Positions 30,459-39,207 of a stretch of DNA of 43,006 bases are shown piece by piece. The translations under genes and the position numbers were made by a program. The stretch is from Actinomycetota bacterium (lineage in GTDB: Bacteria > Actinomycetota > Thermoleophilia > UBA2241): assembly GCA_012514235.1 (NCBI GenBank), contig JAAZAR010000079.1, positions 1-43,006 of the forward strand. Reading direction: 5' to 3'. Below the pieces are notes generated by a model that saw nothing but the letters and a program-made list of their open reading frames with translations, was not told the DNA's origin and ran no database searches. Numbering within the stretch: the first letter of the stretch is position 1; the number at the start of each line of letters is the position of its first letter.

Positions 30459-31834
30459 GCCTGGGACGCCGTCGCCCGCATGGCGGCGACGAATTCCTCC
30501 GCCAGAGCCGGCATCGCCGGCAGCGGCGGGACGAGCGTGGTGGCGAGGCAGTGGCCGCGCACGAACCCCTCCACTCGTCCCTCCTCACCCGGCTCGCCGA
30601 CCCGCCAGGCGAAGCCTTCCTGCTGCAGGGTGAGGAACTCGAGGTCGAAGAGCTCGCAGAGCGTCGCCTCACCCGCGGCGTAGGGGTTCTCCCGGGCGGC
30701 GTCGACGCGCACGTACCGCGGACGCTCGTACCATTCGAGCACCTCGGCCTCGGCCGGTACGACGCCGGCGAGCTCGTGTGTCCGGCCGCGGCTGTCGGCG
30801 AGGCGGCGCAGGAGGAGCAGGGCGCCGCCGCCGAGGGCGAGCACCGGCAGCCCGGCGGCCACCGCCCTGTCGAGCGCCGCCTTGAGCGCGTGGTTGTCGG
30901 CGAAGGCGGGCAGCTGCTCCTCGTCCAGCAGGCCGGCCATCAGGAGGCCGGCGGCATCCTCCGGCAGTTGGACGTCGCGGTCGACGTACAGCGGCTCGAG
31001 CGAGAGGCCGAGCGCCTTGAAGAGGTCGACGGCTTCGAGCGCGAAAGGCTCGAGCGGCGGTCCCCAGGCCACCGCGAGCGTGAGACCGTCGGCGGCGGGC
31101 AGCGGCGCGAGCAGCCGCCGCGGACGCGCCGGCAGGAACCCGCGGCGCGCCGCCGCGGCCTCCAGGCCTTCGCGGTCGAGGAACGTGGCCGCCTCGCGGC
31201 ACAGCCCCGCCTCCCCGTCCCGCACCGGCTGCGGCCCCACCAGCCTCACGCCGCCGTGGCCGCCCTCGTAGCGACGGACGAACTGCTCGCTGAGCTGGGG
31301 CGGCACCCACCCGAGCACGGGCAGCCCGGCGGCCTCCTCCAGGAAGCCGCGTACCTCGGCGGCCGCCCCTCGCTCGTCGCCGCCCACGACGATCGCCCCG
31401 GCGTACTCGACGCCGCCGGCCAGCGGGCGGACGCCACAGGCGGCCGCGGCGGCGGTCGCACCCCGCTCGCGTGCGTCGACGACGAGCACGAGCGGGGTGT
31501 CCAGTGCGAGCGCCACGTCGACGGCGCGCGATCCCCTGACCTCCTCCCAGCGGTCCAGCGCCGGCTCCACGGCGACGACGAGCGCGAGGTCGGCGTCCGT
31601 GCGCCACGCCTCGAGCAACTCCCCCGCAGCGGCGTCGCCGATGAGCCTGGGATCGAGGATGCGGGGTGCGCGAGACGCGACCTGGTCCAGGAGCCGCCAG
31701 AGCGGAAGGTCGGCGCCGAGCAGGATGGGGCGTACGGACCGCTCGTCGGCGAACGCGGCGAGCAGCGCACCGGATGCGAGCGCGACGGCCGGACCGGGCT
31801 CGAGCCCGCACACGACGAGACGAGGGACGGACAC
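30455..31834 (-). CDS. CbiA/CobB-like protein with both catalytic sites lost
   Basis: A 459-residue protein with the two-domain outline of cobyrinate a,c-diamide synthase: an N-terminal dethiobiotin-synthetase-like domain (LVLVVDARERG, AGAIVVGGDERGAAAE, GLPVLGWVPP) and a C-terminal glutaminase-like domain (AGLLMAGLLDEEQL, NHALKAALDRAVAAGLPVLALGGGALLLL). The Walker A motif GSGKT reads EPGPAVA, the nucleophile Cys of AECGG is replaced (LALGGG) and the late His of the glutaminase triad is not visible. It is therefore unlikely to amidate a corrin ring with ATP and glutamine. AAGGAGG nine bases before GTG 31834 supports this start and translation. Role unknown; it may bind a tetrapyrrole or a partner protein. 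Confidence 0.68.
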   Translation of the reverse strand: MSVPRLVVCGLEPGPAVALASGALLAAFADERSVRPILLGADLPLWRLLDQVASRAPRILDPRLIGDAAAGELLEAWRTDADLALVVAVEPALDRWEEVRGSRAVDVALALDTPLVLVVDARERGATAAAAACGVRPLAGGVEYAGAIVVGGDERGAAAEVRGFLEEAAGLPVLGWVPPQLSEQFVRRYEGGHGGVRLVGPQPVRDGEAGLCREAATFLDREGLEAAAARRGFLPARPRRLLAPLPAADGLTLAVAWGPPLEPFALEAVDLFKALGLSLEPLYVDRDVQLPEDAAGLLMAGLLDEEQLPAFADNHALKAALDRAVAAGLPVLALGGGALLLLRRLADSRGRTHELAGVVPAEAEVLEWYERPRYVRVDAARENPYAAGEATLCELFDLEFLTLQQEGFAWRVGEPGEEGRVEGFVRGHCLATTLVPPLPAMPALAEEFVAAMRATASQA

Positions 31835-31913
31835 GTCGAACGGCCTCCTTTGAGCGGGCTTGACGGACGGCCGCCGACGGCACCGGCCGAGGGCGGATTC
31901 CGGGGACCCGGCA

Positions 31914-31940
31914 TAGAATACTCTACCAGCCCTCAGGAGG
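31914..31940 (+). promoter_or_regulatory. -10 box (TAGAAT) and distant Shine-Dalgarno of the histidine kinase
   Basis: TAGAAT (31914-31919) lies 35 bases before ATG 31955. AGGAGG at 31935-31940 is strong but 14 bases from the ATG, longer than usual, and no alternative start codon lies in frame between them. The complementary TATTCT could serve as -10 box for the divergent CbiA-like gene. Confidence 0.4.
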
Positions 31941-31954
31941 ATCGAGCCGACCGG

Positions 31955-33793
<1,839 letters not shown>

Positions 33794-33806
33794 GGAGGAA
33801 CGCGCT

Positions 33807-34175
33807 GTGGCGAACGCGATACTGGTCGCGGACGACGACCCGGACATCCTGAGCATCGTCTCGATGTCGCTGGAGACGCAGGGCTACACGGTCCACAAGG
33901 CCGCGAACGGGCGCGAGGCGGTCGATCTGGCCCGGGAGCACCATCCGGACCTCATCCTCATGGACATGATGATGCCGGTGGTGAGCGGGTACGAAGCCGT
34001 GGTTGAGCTCAAGGCCGACGCCAGCACGAAGGACATCGTCATCGTCGGCCTCTCCGCTAAGGCCATGGCCACGGACATGGAGCGGGCCACCGATGTCGGC
34101 ATCGACGGGTACATCACCAAACCGTTCCGTATCGCCCAGGTGCTCTCCGTGGTGGAGAGCTTCCTGAACGCGTAG
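33807..34175 (+). CDS. Single-domain response regulator (CheY-like)
   Basis: A 122-residue lone receiver domain. The acidic pair D10/D11, phospho-acceptor D53 (LILMDMMMP), Ser in VGLSAKA at the switch position and K105 in GYITKPF are all present. With no output domain it must act by protein contact or phosphorelay. GAGGAGGA lies eight bases before GTG 33807 and the gene follows the kinase by 13 bases, so the pair is co-translated. Possible targets nearby are the GGDEF protein at 34516 and the small DRRxGERR protein. Confidence 0.93.
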   Translation: MANAILVADDDPDILSIVSMSLETQGYTVHKAANGREAVDLAREHHPDLILMDMMMPVVSGYEAVVELKADASTKDIVIVGLSAKAMATDMERATDVGIDGYITKPFRIAQVLSVVESFLNA

Positions 34176-34189
34176 CGGCGCCGCGCAGA

Positions 34190-34218
34190 GCCCGTCGTCA
34201 GAATCGGTGACGACGGGC
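34190..34218 (+). terminator. Hairpin after the kinase-receiver operon
   Basis: A perfect 11-bp stem (GCCCGTCGTCA with TGACGACGGGC) closes a 7-base loop, 14 bases after the receiver stop. No U-tract follows. Confidence 0.6.
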
Positions 34219-34240
34219 AGGAGGCGGCGCCCCAGTGGCG

Positions 34241-34246
34241 TAAGGT
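34241..34246 (+). promoter_or_regulatory. -10-like box (TAAGGT) of the Cys-rich microprotein, leaderless type
   Basis: TAAGGT ends seven bases before ATG 34254 (four before GTG 34251). It favours the ATG as the start. Confidence 0.4.
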
Positions 34247-34253
34247 TCACGTG

Positions 34254-34448
34254 ATGAGCACGTCGAACCACGAGCCCCCGCGACGGCAACCGCCGCTGAT
34301 CTGCGTCGCCGACGTGGATACGCGCCTGAGCTGCAGCTGCTACTGCGCCGTCTGCCCGTACTACCTCCGCGACCGCCGGATGGGGGAGCGTCGCGCCGTG
34401 CACCGCCCCACGCGCGACCGGCGCGTGCTCAACCGCTTCAAGGGCTGA
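34254..34448 (+). CDS. Cys-rich DRRxGERR microprotein
   Basis: A 64-residue protein. The middle has five cysteines, C17 then C27-x-C29-x-C31-x2-C34 (SCSCYCAVCPYY), a pattern suited to metal or Fe-S binding. It is followed directly by DRRMGERR at residues 40-47 and RDRR at 54-57. The same DRRxGERR block is at residues 40-47 of the 83-residue protein encoded at 16371. No database family comes to mind. It has its own predicted promoter between a kinase-receiver pair and a diguanylate cyclase gene, all on the same strand, which suggests a role as a small partner in signalling. Confidence 0.6.
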   Translation: MSTSNHEPPRRQPPLICVADVDTRLSCSCYCAVCPYYLRDRRMGERRAVHRPTRDRRVLNRFKG

Positions 34449-34503
34449 CGGCCGCGCCCGCCGGGCCGTACGGCGCGGCGCACATCCGGCTCCTTCCGGC
34501 CTC

Positions 34504-34509
34504 TATCAT
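34504..34509 (+). promoter_or_regulatory. -10 box (TATCAT) of the GGDEF gene, leaderless type
   Basis: TATCAT ends six bases before GTG 34516. A small stem, ACGGCC with GGCCGT (34448-34469), lies just upstream and could end the previous transcript. Confidence 0.5.
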
Positions 34510-34515
34510 GCTCTC

Positions 34516-35994
34516 GTGGCATCTGCCGATACCGTCAAGTGCAGGGAGAGAGCAGCCCAGAGCGAGGCGTCGACGGACCACCGGACCGATCAGCGACGAG
34601 GCAAGGACCTCGACTACAGACGGGGCGTGAGCCTCGAGCTCAAGACCACCGCGCTCGTCGCGGCGGCGCTGACCGTTGCGTTCGTCGTCATCGTCTGCGT
34701 GATCGACGCCCACTCGCCGTGGCAGGTCGCCGTCGTGCTGCTCGCGCTCTTCGCCGTCATCGCCGCCACCTTCGATCTCTGGGTCTACCGTCCGGTCGGC
34801 GGTCTCATCGCGCGAGCGCGCCGGCGGCTCGGCGGCAACTACGAGCGCAGCGACCCGCGCTACCGGGACGAGATCCGGGAGCTCAGCTACCTGGTCGGCA
34901 CGCTGATCGCGGTGTTCACGGCGTCGGAGGACAAGGAGTGGGTCGCGCAGAGCGTGAAGGAAGACCTCAAGCGCGTGCAGTCGCTCAACCGGCAGCTCAT
35001 GGACGTCGGGGTCATCGGCCGCGAGATGAACGCCGCGCTGCCCTACCAGGAGACGGTGGAGCGCGTGCTCTCGCGCAGCCGCTCCTTCCTGCACGCCGAC
35101 TTCGGTGCCCTGCTGCTGCTCGACGCCGAGACGCGGGCCTTCTCCCTCGAGGGCACGCAGGGCGTGCTCACGTCCACGCTCTCCGCGGAGTGCTGTGCGT
35201 ACACCGCCGACTGCCCGGTGCGGGCGGCGATCTCGTCCGGCGAGATCACCCGCACCGAGGGACACGCGTGCTCGCTCTTCCCCCACACCATGACGCACCA
35301 GCTGGTGATCCCGGTCAAGGTGGAGAACGTGGGAGACATGGCGCTGCTCACCACGTCGACGAGCGGCGAGTACACCGACCTGCTCACCGAGGACATCCTC
35401 GCATCGCTCCAGAACCACGTGCGGAGCGCGCTCACGAACGCGCACAAGTACGACGCCATCCGGCGCCAGGTCGTCACCGACCATCTCACCGGCCTCTACA
35501 ACCGGCGCTACTTCATGAACCGCGCCGGCGAGGAGATCGAGCGCAGCCTGCGGCACCAGCAGCCGCTGAGCGTGCTGATGCTCGACATCGACAACTTCAA
35601 GCAGTTCAACGACACCTACGGGCACGCGACCGGCGACCGCGTGCTGCAGACGGTCGCGCGGGCCATGAAGGCCGTGCTGCGCAAGCCGGACATCTGCTCG
35701 CGGCACGGCGGCGAGGAGTTCGCCGTGCTGCTGCCCAACACCCCGGGCGACAACGCGTACCACGTGGCGGAGCGCGTGCGCAAGACCCTGAGCGACACGC
35801 GCTACACGGGCCTGGGGTTGCCGCCAGAGGTGAACATCACGCTCAGCGTTGGTGTGGCCACCTGCCCCCGCGACGCGACCGTGCTCGACGAGCTCGTGGA
35901 CCTGGCGGACAAGGCGCTGTACCAGGCAAAAGCCGAAGGGCGGGACATGGTCGTCCTGTGGGGATCAGAGAGGCGCCAGCGCGTGTCGGCCTGA
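34516..35994 (+). CDS. Diguanylate cyclase with membrane helices, GAF and GGDEF domains
   Basis: A 492-residue protein. Two membrane helices (about 44-63 and 70-90) are followed by a HAMP-like linker (91-135), a GAF domain (about 165-315) and a GGDEF domain (325-490). The active site reads GGEEF at 398-402 and the inhibitory I-site RKPD at 389-392 has the right five-residue spacing, so it should make c-di-GMP with product feedback. The GAF domain has C226, C227, C233 and C252 in a tight group, perhaps a metal, Fe-S or thiol sensor. GTG 34516 is chosen for the TATCAT box six bases upstream; a GTG at 34627 would remove 37 residues. Confidence 0.93.
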   Translation: MASADTVKCRERAAQSEASTDHRTDQRRGKDLDYRRGVSLELKTTALVAAALTVAFVVIVCVIDAHSPWQVAVVLLALFAVIAATFDLWVYRPVGGLIARARRRLGGNYERSDPRYRDEIRELSYLVGTLIAVFTASEDKEWVAQSVKEDLKRVQSLNRQLMDVGVIGREMNAALPYQETVERVLSRSRSFLHADFGALLLLDAETRAFSLEGTQGVLTSTLSAECCAYTADCPVRAAISSGEITRTEGHACSLFPHTMTHQLVIPVKVENVGDMALLTTSTSGEYTDLLTEDILASLQNHVRSALTNAHKYDAIRRQVVTDHLTGLYNRRYFMNRAGEEIERSLRHQQPLSVLMLDIDNFKQFNDTYGHATGDRVLQTVARAMKAVLRKPDICSRHGGEEFAVLLPNTPGDNAYHVAERVRKTLSDTRYTGLGLPPEVNITLSVGVATCPRDATVLDELVDLADKALYQAKAEGRDMVVLWGSERRQRVSA

Positions 35995-36019
35995 CGCAGG
36001 CGTCGCCGCGCGCACGACG

Positions 36020-36049
36020 GGGCGCGGGCTCTCCGAAGGGAGCGCGCCC
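36020..36049. terminator. Bidirectional hairpin between convergent genes
   Basis: GGGCGCG pairs with CGCGCCC, and inner bases CTC/GAG extend the stem around CGAAG. It lies 25 bases after the GGDEF gene and 7 bases after the convergent BlaI-like gene. Confidence 0.55.
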
Positions 36050-36056
36050 TCGGGGA

Positions 36057-36425
36057 TCAGTCGTTGCGTGGCGGGTGCTGCAGGTACTCGATGAGCGGCG
36101 CGCGATTGCCGCCCATGATCTTGTCCACCAGGGCGTCGAGGATGCCGCGCGCGACCTGCTCGTCCGTGACCTTGGGACGATACACGTAGGCCGCAGACGA
36201 CCTGTCCTGCTCCAGGAGCCCCTTACCGGCCAGGTTGCGCAGCACGCTCATGACGGTGGTGTAGGCGATCCGCCGGTTCTCGCGCAGTTCCTCGTACACG
36301 TCGCGCACCGTCACCTCGCCCTTGTCCCACACGACGCGGAGGACGTCGGCCTCCAGCCATCCGAGACCGGTGAGATCACGGCTGTGGTCGCGGCGCTGCC
36401 AGGCCTGGGGCTTCTCGTCAGACAT
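36057..36425 (-). CDS. BlaI/MecI-family repressor
   Basis: A 122-residue winged-helix repressor: LGWLEADVLRVVWDKGEVTVRDVYEELRENRRIAYTTVMSVLRNLAGKGLLEQDRSSAAYVYRP is the BlaI DNA-binding domain, followed by a short dimerisation helix pair. BlaI proteins are normally inactivated by cleavage by a BlaR1/MecR1 sensor protease, but none is next to it. GGAGGT lies seven bases before ATG 36425. A small palindrome, CGAC-T-GTCG (36440-36448), lies just upstream and might be an operator. Actinobacterial members often control haem, copper or cytochrome genes rather than beta-lactamase; the target is unknown. Confidence 0.9.
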   Translation of the reverse strand: MSDEKPQAWQRRDHSRDLTGLGWLEADVLRVVWDKGEVTVRDVYEELRENRRIAYTTVMSVLRNLAGKGLLEQDRSSAAYVYRPKVTDEQVARGILDALVDKIMGGNRAPLIEYLQHPPRND

Positions 36426-36578
36426 CCTGGACCTCCGTCCGACTGTCGAGATTGAGACGGCTTGGAGCATCCCCGGGTCGAGACGGCCGACCGGCGCGAT
36501 CCGGAGCCGGCCGGTGACGGGGACCGCTCGTGGCCCCGGACTCTACTGAGGCGACCATGGCTTTGCAACATGCTCAGA

Positions 36579-36608
36579 GGGGTTCCGGCGGCTGTGTAGC
36601 GGAACCCC
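36579..36608 (-). terminator. Hairpin after the TauE-DUF1634 operon
   Basis: CGGAACCCC and GGGGTTCCG form a perfect 9-bp stem with a 12-base loop, 26 bases downstream of the DUF1634 stop. The remaining part of the 209-base gap up to the BlaI-like gene shows nothing else. Confidence 0.5.
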
Positions 36609-36634
36609 GGCGCGAGCCTCCGGCTCCCTCCGCC

Positions 36635-36988
36635 CTACGCTCTCCCGAGCAGCACGCCGAGACACATGACGACGAGCACGGCCGCCGTCACCAGCACATA
36701 GCGGCGGTCGTGCGCCAGGGCGAACGCCACGATCGACCCGATCACGCGCACGAACGGCGTCGCGACGAGCACCAGCAGCCCAAGCGAGAGGTACGCGGCT
36801 GCGTCAAGCTCGGCCAGTCCGGACGGCAGATCCCCGAAGGCCACGACGCTCTGGGGCAGCCCATCCCCCTTCACCACGCCGATGGCCACGCCGCCGAGCA
36901 TGAAGACGACGGCGACGACGATCCCGATGCCGAGCACGCGGCTCACCATGCGCTCGACGGGGTCCATCACGTGGCGTGGTCCGTTCAC
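36635..36988 (-). CDS. DUF1634 membrane protein
   Basis: A 117-residue protein with three membrane helices (about 18-40, 67-87 and 95-114). The DPVERMVSRVLGIGIVVAVVFMLGG start and LGLLVLVATPFVRV segment match DUF1634, a family usually encoded next to TauE/SafE permeases, as here. It probably is a subunit or accessory of that permease. The GTG at 36988 overlaps the permease stop (GTGA); an ATG seven codons downstream is a possible alternative. Confidence 0.82.
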   Translation of the reverse strand: MNGPRHVMDPVERMVSRVLGIGIVVAVVFMLGGVAIGVVKGDGLPQSVVAFGDLPSGLAELDAAAYLSLGLLVLVATPFVRVIGSIVAFALAHDRRYVLVTAAVLVVMCLGVLLGRA

Positions 36989-37797
36989 ACGCCCACCCCC
37001 AGCGCCCGCAGCAGCATCAGCACAGCGAACACGCAGAGCACCACCTCGAAGACGACGACGAGCACCCTGGCGGAGAGCCGGATGGCGATGCGCGGCCCCA
37101 GACGGGCGCCGGCGAGGATGCCCAGCGCCGCCGGCACGGCCCAATGCGGGTCGACGTACCCGCGGCCGTAGAAGATGGCGGCGCTGGTGGCGGCCGTGAC
37201 GCCGATCATGAGGTTGCTGGTGGCGATGGTCGCCTTCAGCGGCACCCCCATCAGCAGGTTCATGATCGGCACCTTGAACGCGCCGCCGCCGACACCGAGC
37301 AGCCCCGAGACGTTGCCGGCCGCGACCGAGAGCACGAACCCCAGCGGGAGGCTGTGCACGCCGTAGCGGACCTCCCGCCGCTCGGCGGGATCGTAGTACG
37401 CGGCCGGCATGACCTGACTCGGCGTCGGGACGATGTCGCCCCGGCGCCGGCTCATCTGCCAGGCGACGTAGAAGAGCAGGACGGCGAAGCTCGCCTGCAG
37501 GACGCGGCCGTCGATGAGGACCGCGGTGACGCCGCCGGCCAGCGCCCCGACGGTGGTCGCGACCTCCAGGGCCATGCCGAGGCGCATGTTGGTCATGCCG
37601 CGGGCGGCGAAGGTGGTCTGTGCCATGGACGAGGTGGCGATCACGCAGATGATGCTGGTCGCGATCGCCGTCTTGATCGGAACGCCGAAGGCCAGGCTGA
37701 GGACCGGGACCATGATGATGCCGCCGCCCACTCCCAGCATGCTGCCGAACACGCCGGCGACGAAGGCCACGAGCAAGATGCCGATGATGACCGCCAT
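36985..37797 (-). CDS. TauE/SafE-family permease (DUF81)
   Basis: A 270-residue membrane protein with about eight helices in two homologous halves. Each half has the family motif: GSMLGVGGGIIMVPVL near residue 18 and SGLLGVGGGAFKVPIM near 165. Members export sulfite, sulfoacetate or other sulfur organic anions. TAGAGT ends seven bases before ATG 37797, so a leaderless mRNA is predicted. It forms an operon with DUF1634. Confidence 0.9.
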   Translation of the reverse strand: MAVIIGILLVAFVAGVFGSMLGVGGGIIMVPVLSLAFGVPIKTAIATSIICVIATSSMAQTTFAARGMTNMRLGMALEVATTVGALAGGVTAVLIDGRVLQASFAVLLFYVAWQMSRRRGDIVPTPSQVMPAAYYDPAERREVRYGVHSLPLGFVLSVAAGNVSGLLGVGGGAFKVPIMNLLMGVPLKATIATSNLMIGVTAATSAAIFYGRGYVDPHWAVPAALGILAGARLGPRIAIRLSARVLVVVFEVVLCVFAVLMLLRALGVGV

Positions 37798-37804
37798 GGG
37801 CGGT

Positions 37805-37810
37805 ACTCTA
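37805..37810 (-). promoter_or_regulatory. -10 box (TAGAGT), leaderless type
   Basis: On the minus strand TAGAGT ends seven bases before ATG 37797 of the TauE/SafE gene, in the 26-base gap after arfB. Confidence 0.5.
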
Positions 37811-37823
37811 CAGCCGCGGCCGC

Positions 37824-38180
37824 CTACTCGTCGGCGGAGGGCGGGCGGCGCAGGCGTTTCGCGGCCGCCCGCCTGGACTTCTCGCCGAGGCGCCGCTCGG
37901 TCGCGGCCCGTGAGGGCCGCGTGGGGCGGCGCGGCGGGGGAGGCTCGTTCAGCCGCCGCAGCTTGAGCCGCAGCCTGCGCAGCGCGTCCTGCTTGTTCAG
38001 GTACTGGCTGCGCTGCGCCCGGCTCGTCACCGTCACGCCGGTCGGCCGGTGCACCAGCCGCACCGCGCTGTCCGTCATGTTCTGGTGCTGGCCGCCCGGC
38101 CCGCCGGCGCGGAACGTCTGGACCTCGCACTGGTCGAGCAGCGCCTCGTCACTCTCGGGGATGTCGATCGGCCGGTCCAC
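37824..38180 (-). CDS. arfB: Alternative ribosome-rescue factor ArfB (YaeJ-like)
   Basis: A 118-residue peptidyl-tRNA hydrolase of the release-factor class. The catalytic loop GGPGGQHQN holds the universal GGQ, followed by TDSAVRLVHRPTGV. After the core comes a basic tail with PTRPSRAATERRLGEKSRRAAAKRLRR, nearly the pattern by which ArfB enters the empty mRNA channel of stalled ribosomes. There is no codon-recognition domain. GTG 38180 is supported by TACCCT six bases upstream; an ATG at 38219 would overlap the divergent transporter gene. The first base of that gene is only 37 bases away. Confidence 0.88.
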   Translation of the reverse strand: MDRPIDIPESDEALLDQCEVQTFRAGGPGGQHQNMTDSAVRLVHRPTGVTVTSRAQRSQYLNKQDALRRLRLKLRRLNEPPPPRRPTRPSRAATERRLGEKSRRAAAKRLRRPPSADE

Positions 38181-38186
38181 AGCAAG

Positions 38187-38192
38187 AGGGTA
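38187..38192 (-). promoter_or_regulatory. -10 box (TACCCT) of arfB, leaderless type
   Basis: On the minus strand TACCCT ends six bases before GTG 38180. It lies only 13 bases from the divergent TAGCCT box of the transporter gene. Confidence 0.5.
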
Positions 38193-38205
38193 CACCAGCC
38201 CATGA

Positions 38206-38211
38206 TAGCCT
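38206..38211 (+). promoter_or_regulatory. -10 box (TAGCCT) of the EamA gene, leaderless type
   Basis: TAGCCT ends six bases before ATG 38218. Two leaderless promoters thus point away from each other within 25 bases. Confidence 0.5.
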
Positions 38212-38217
38212 CTGAAC

Positions 38218-39207
38218 ATGGTCGGTATCGCCCTCGCCCTCGGCGCGTCCTTCTGCTGGGGCACCGGCGACTTCCTGGGTGGCTTCAGCACCCGGCGCGC
38301 CAGCCTCTGGGCGGTGATCATCATCAGCCAGACCGTAGGGCTCGTCGGAGCGGCGCTGGTCACGCTGGGGACCGGCCACGGCTGGCCGGGATGGCACGCG
38401 GTCTGGCCCGTCGTGCTCGGAGGGGTCGCGAGCGTCGTCGCCATCTCCAGCTTCTACAAGGCGCTCGCCATCGGCACGATGAGCATCGTGGCGCCCATCA
38501 GCGCGACGAACGCCCTCATCCCGTTCGTCGCCGGCATCGCCGGCGGAGAGCGCCCCGCCGCGCTGCAGCTCGCCGGCGTCGCGCTCGCCGCCGCCGGGGT
38601 GCTGCTCGTCGCCGTGGAGCCCGCCCGGCGCGACGAGACAGTCGGCGTCGCCGCGCTTCCCGGAGAACCGGCGGTGGAGCCCGACGAGGCGCGCTCGCTC
38701 TTCCTGCGGGAGCCGTCGCCCGCAGTCGCCCCCGCCACCGGGCTCGCAGTGGCCGTGCCGTCCGCCGGCGCGCCCGGCCGGCCGTCCCGCGCCGCGCAGC
38801 GCCGCGCCATGGGCCTGGCGCTCCTGGCCGCCGTCTGCATAGGACTGGTGCTGATCGGCTACGACGCCACGGCACGGTACGACCCGCTCTGGGCGATGCT
38901 GGCGGGGCGTGCCTCGTCGGCTACCCTGTTCGCACTCGCCTTTCTGGCCCTCCGGCCGCAGGTCAGGCTCGCCCGGTCGGCGCTGCCGTTCATCGTCACC
39001 GTCGGGATCCTCGACACCGCGGCCAACGGACTGTTCGCGCTGGCCACCACCCAGGGGTACCTGAGCATCGTCTCCGTGCTCGGCTCCCTGTATCCCGTCG
39101 TCACCGTACTCCTCGCCTTCGGCGTGCTGCGCGAGCGCATCGCGCGTCATCAGCTGGCCGGCGCCGTCGCCACGCTGGCCGGCGTCGCCCTGATCGCCGC
39201 CGGATGA
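38218..39207 (+). CDS. EamA-family (DMT) transporter
   Basis: A 329-residue transporter with ten helices in two EamA halves. The first starts GIALALGASFCWGTGDFLGG and contains APISATNALIPFVAG; the second ends GSLYPVVTVLLAFGVLRERIARHQLAGAVATLAGVALIAAG, the classic DMT pattern. Between the halves is a hydrophilic linker of about 60 residues (roughly 138-200), unusually long for the family. Substrates are often amino acids or other metabolites. Its stop overlaps the glycosylase start (ATGA). Confidence 0.9.
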   Translation: MVGIALALGASFCWGTGDFLGGFSTRRASLWAVIIISQTVGLVGAALVTLGTGHGWPGWHAVWPVVLGGVASVVAISSFYKALAIGTMSIVAPISATNALIPFVAGIAGGERPAALQLAGVALAAAGVLLVAVEPARRDETVGVAALPGEPAVEPDEARSLFLREPSPAVAPATGLAVAVPSAGAPGRPSRAAQRRAMGLALLAAVCIGLVLIGYDATARYDPLWAMLAGRASSATLFALAFLALRPQVRLARSALPFIVTVGILDTAANGLFALATTQGYLSIVSVLGSLYPVVTVLLAFGVLRERIARHQLAGAVATLAGVALIAAG

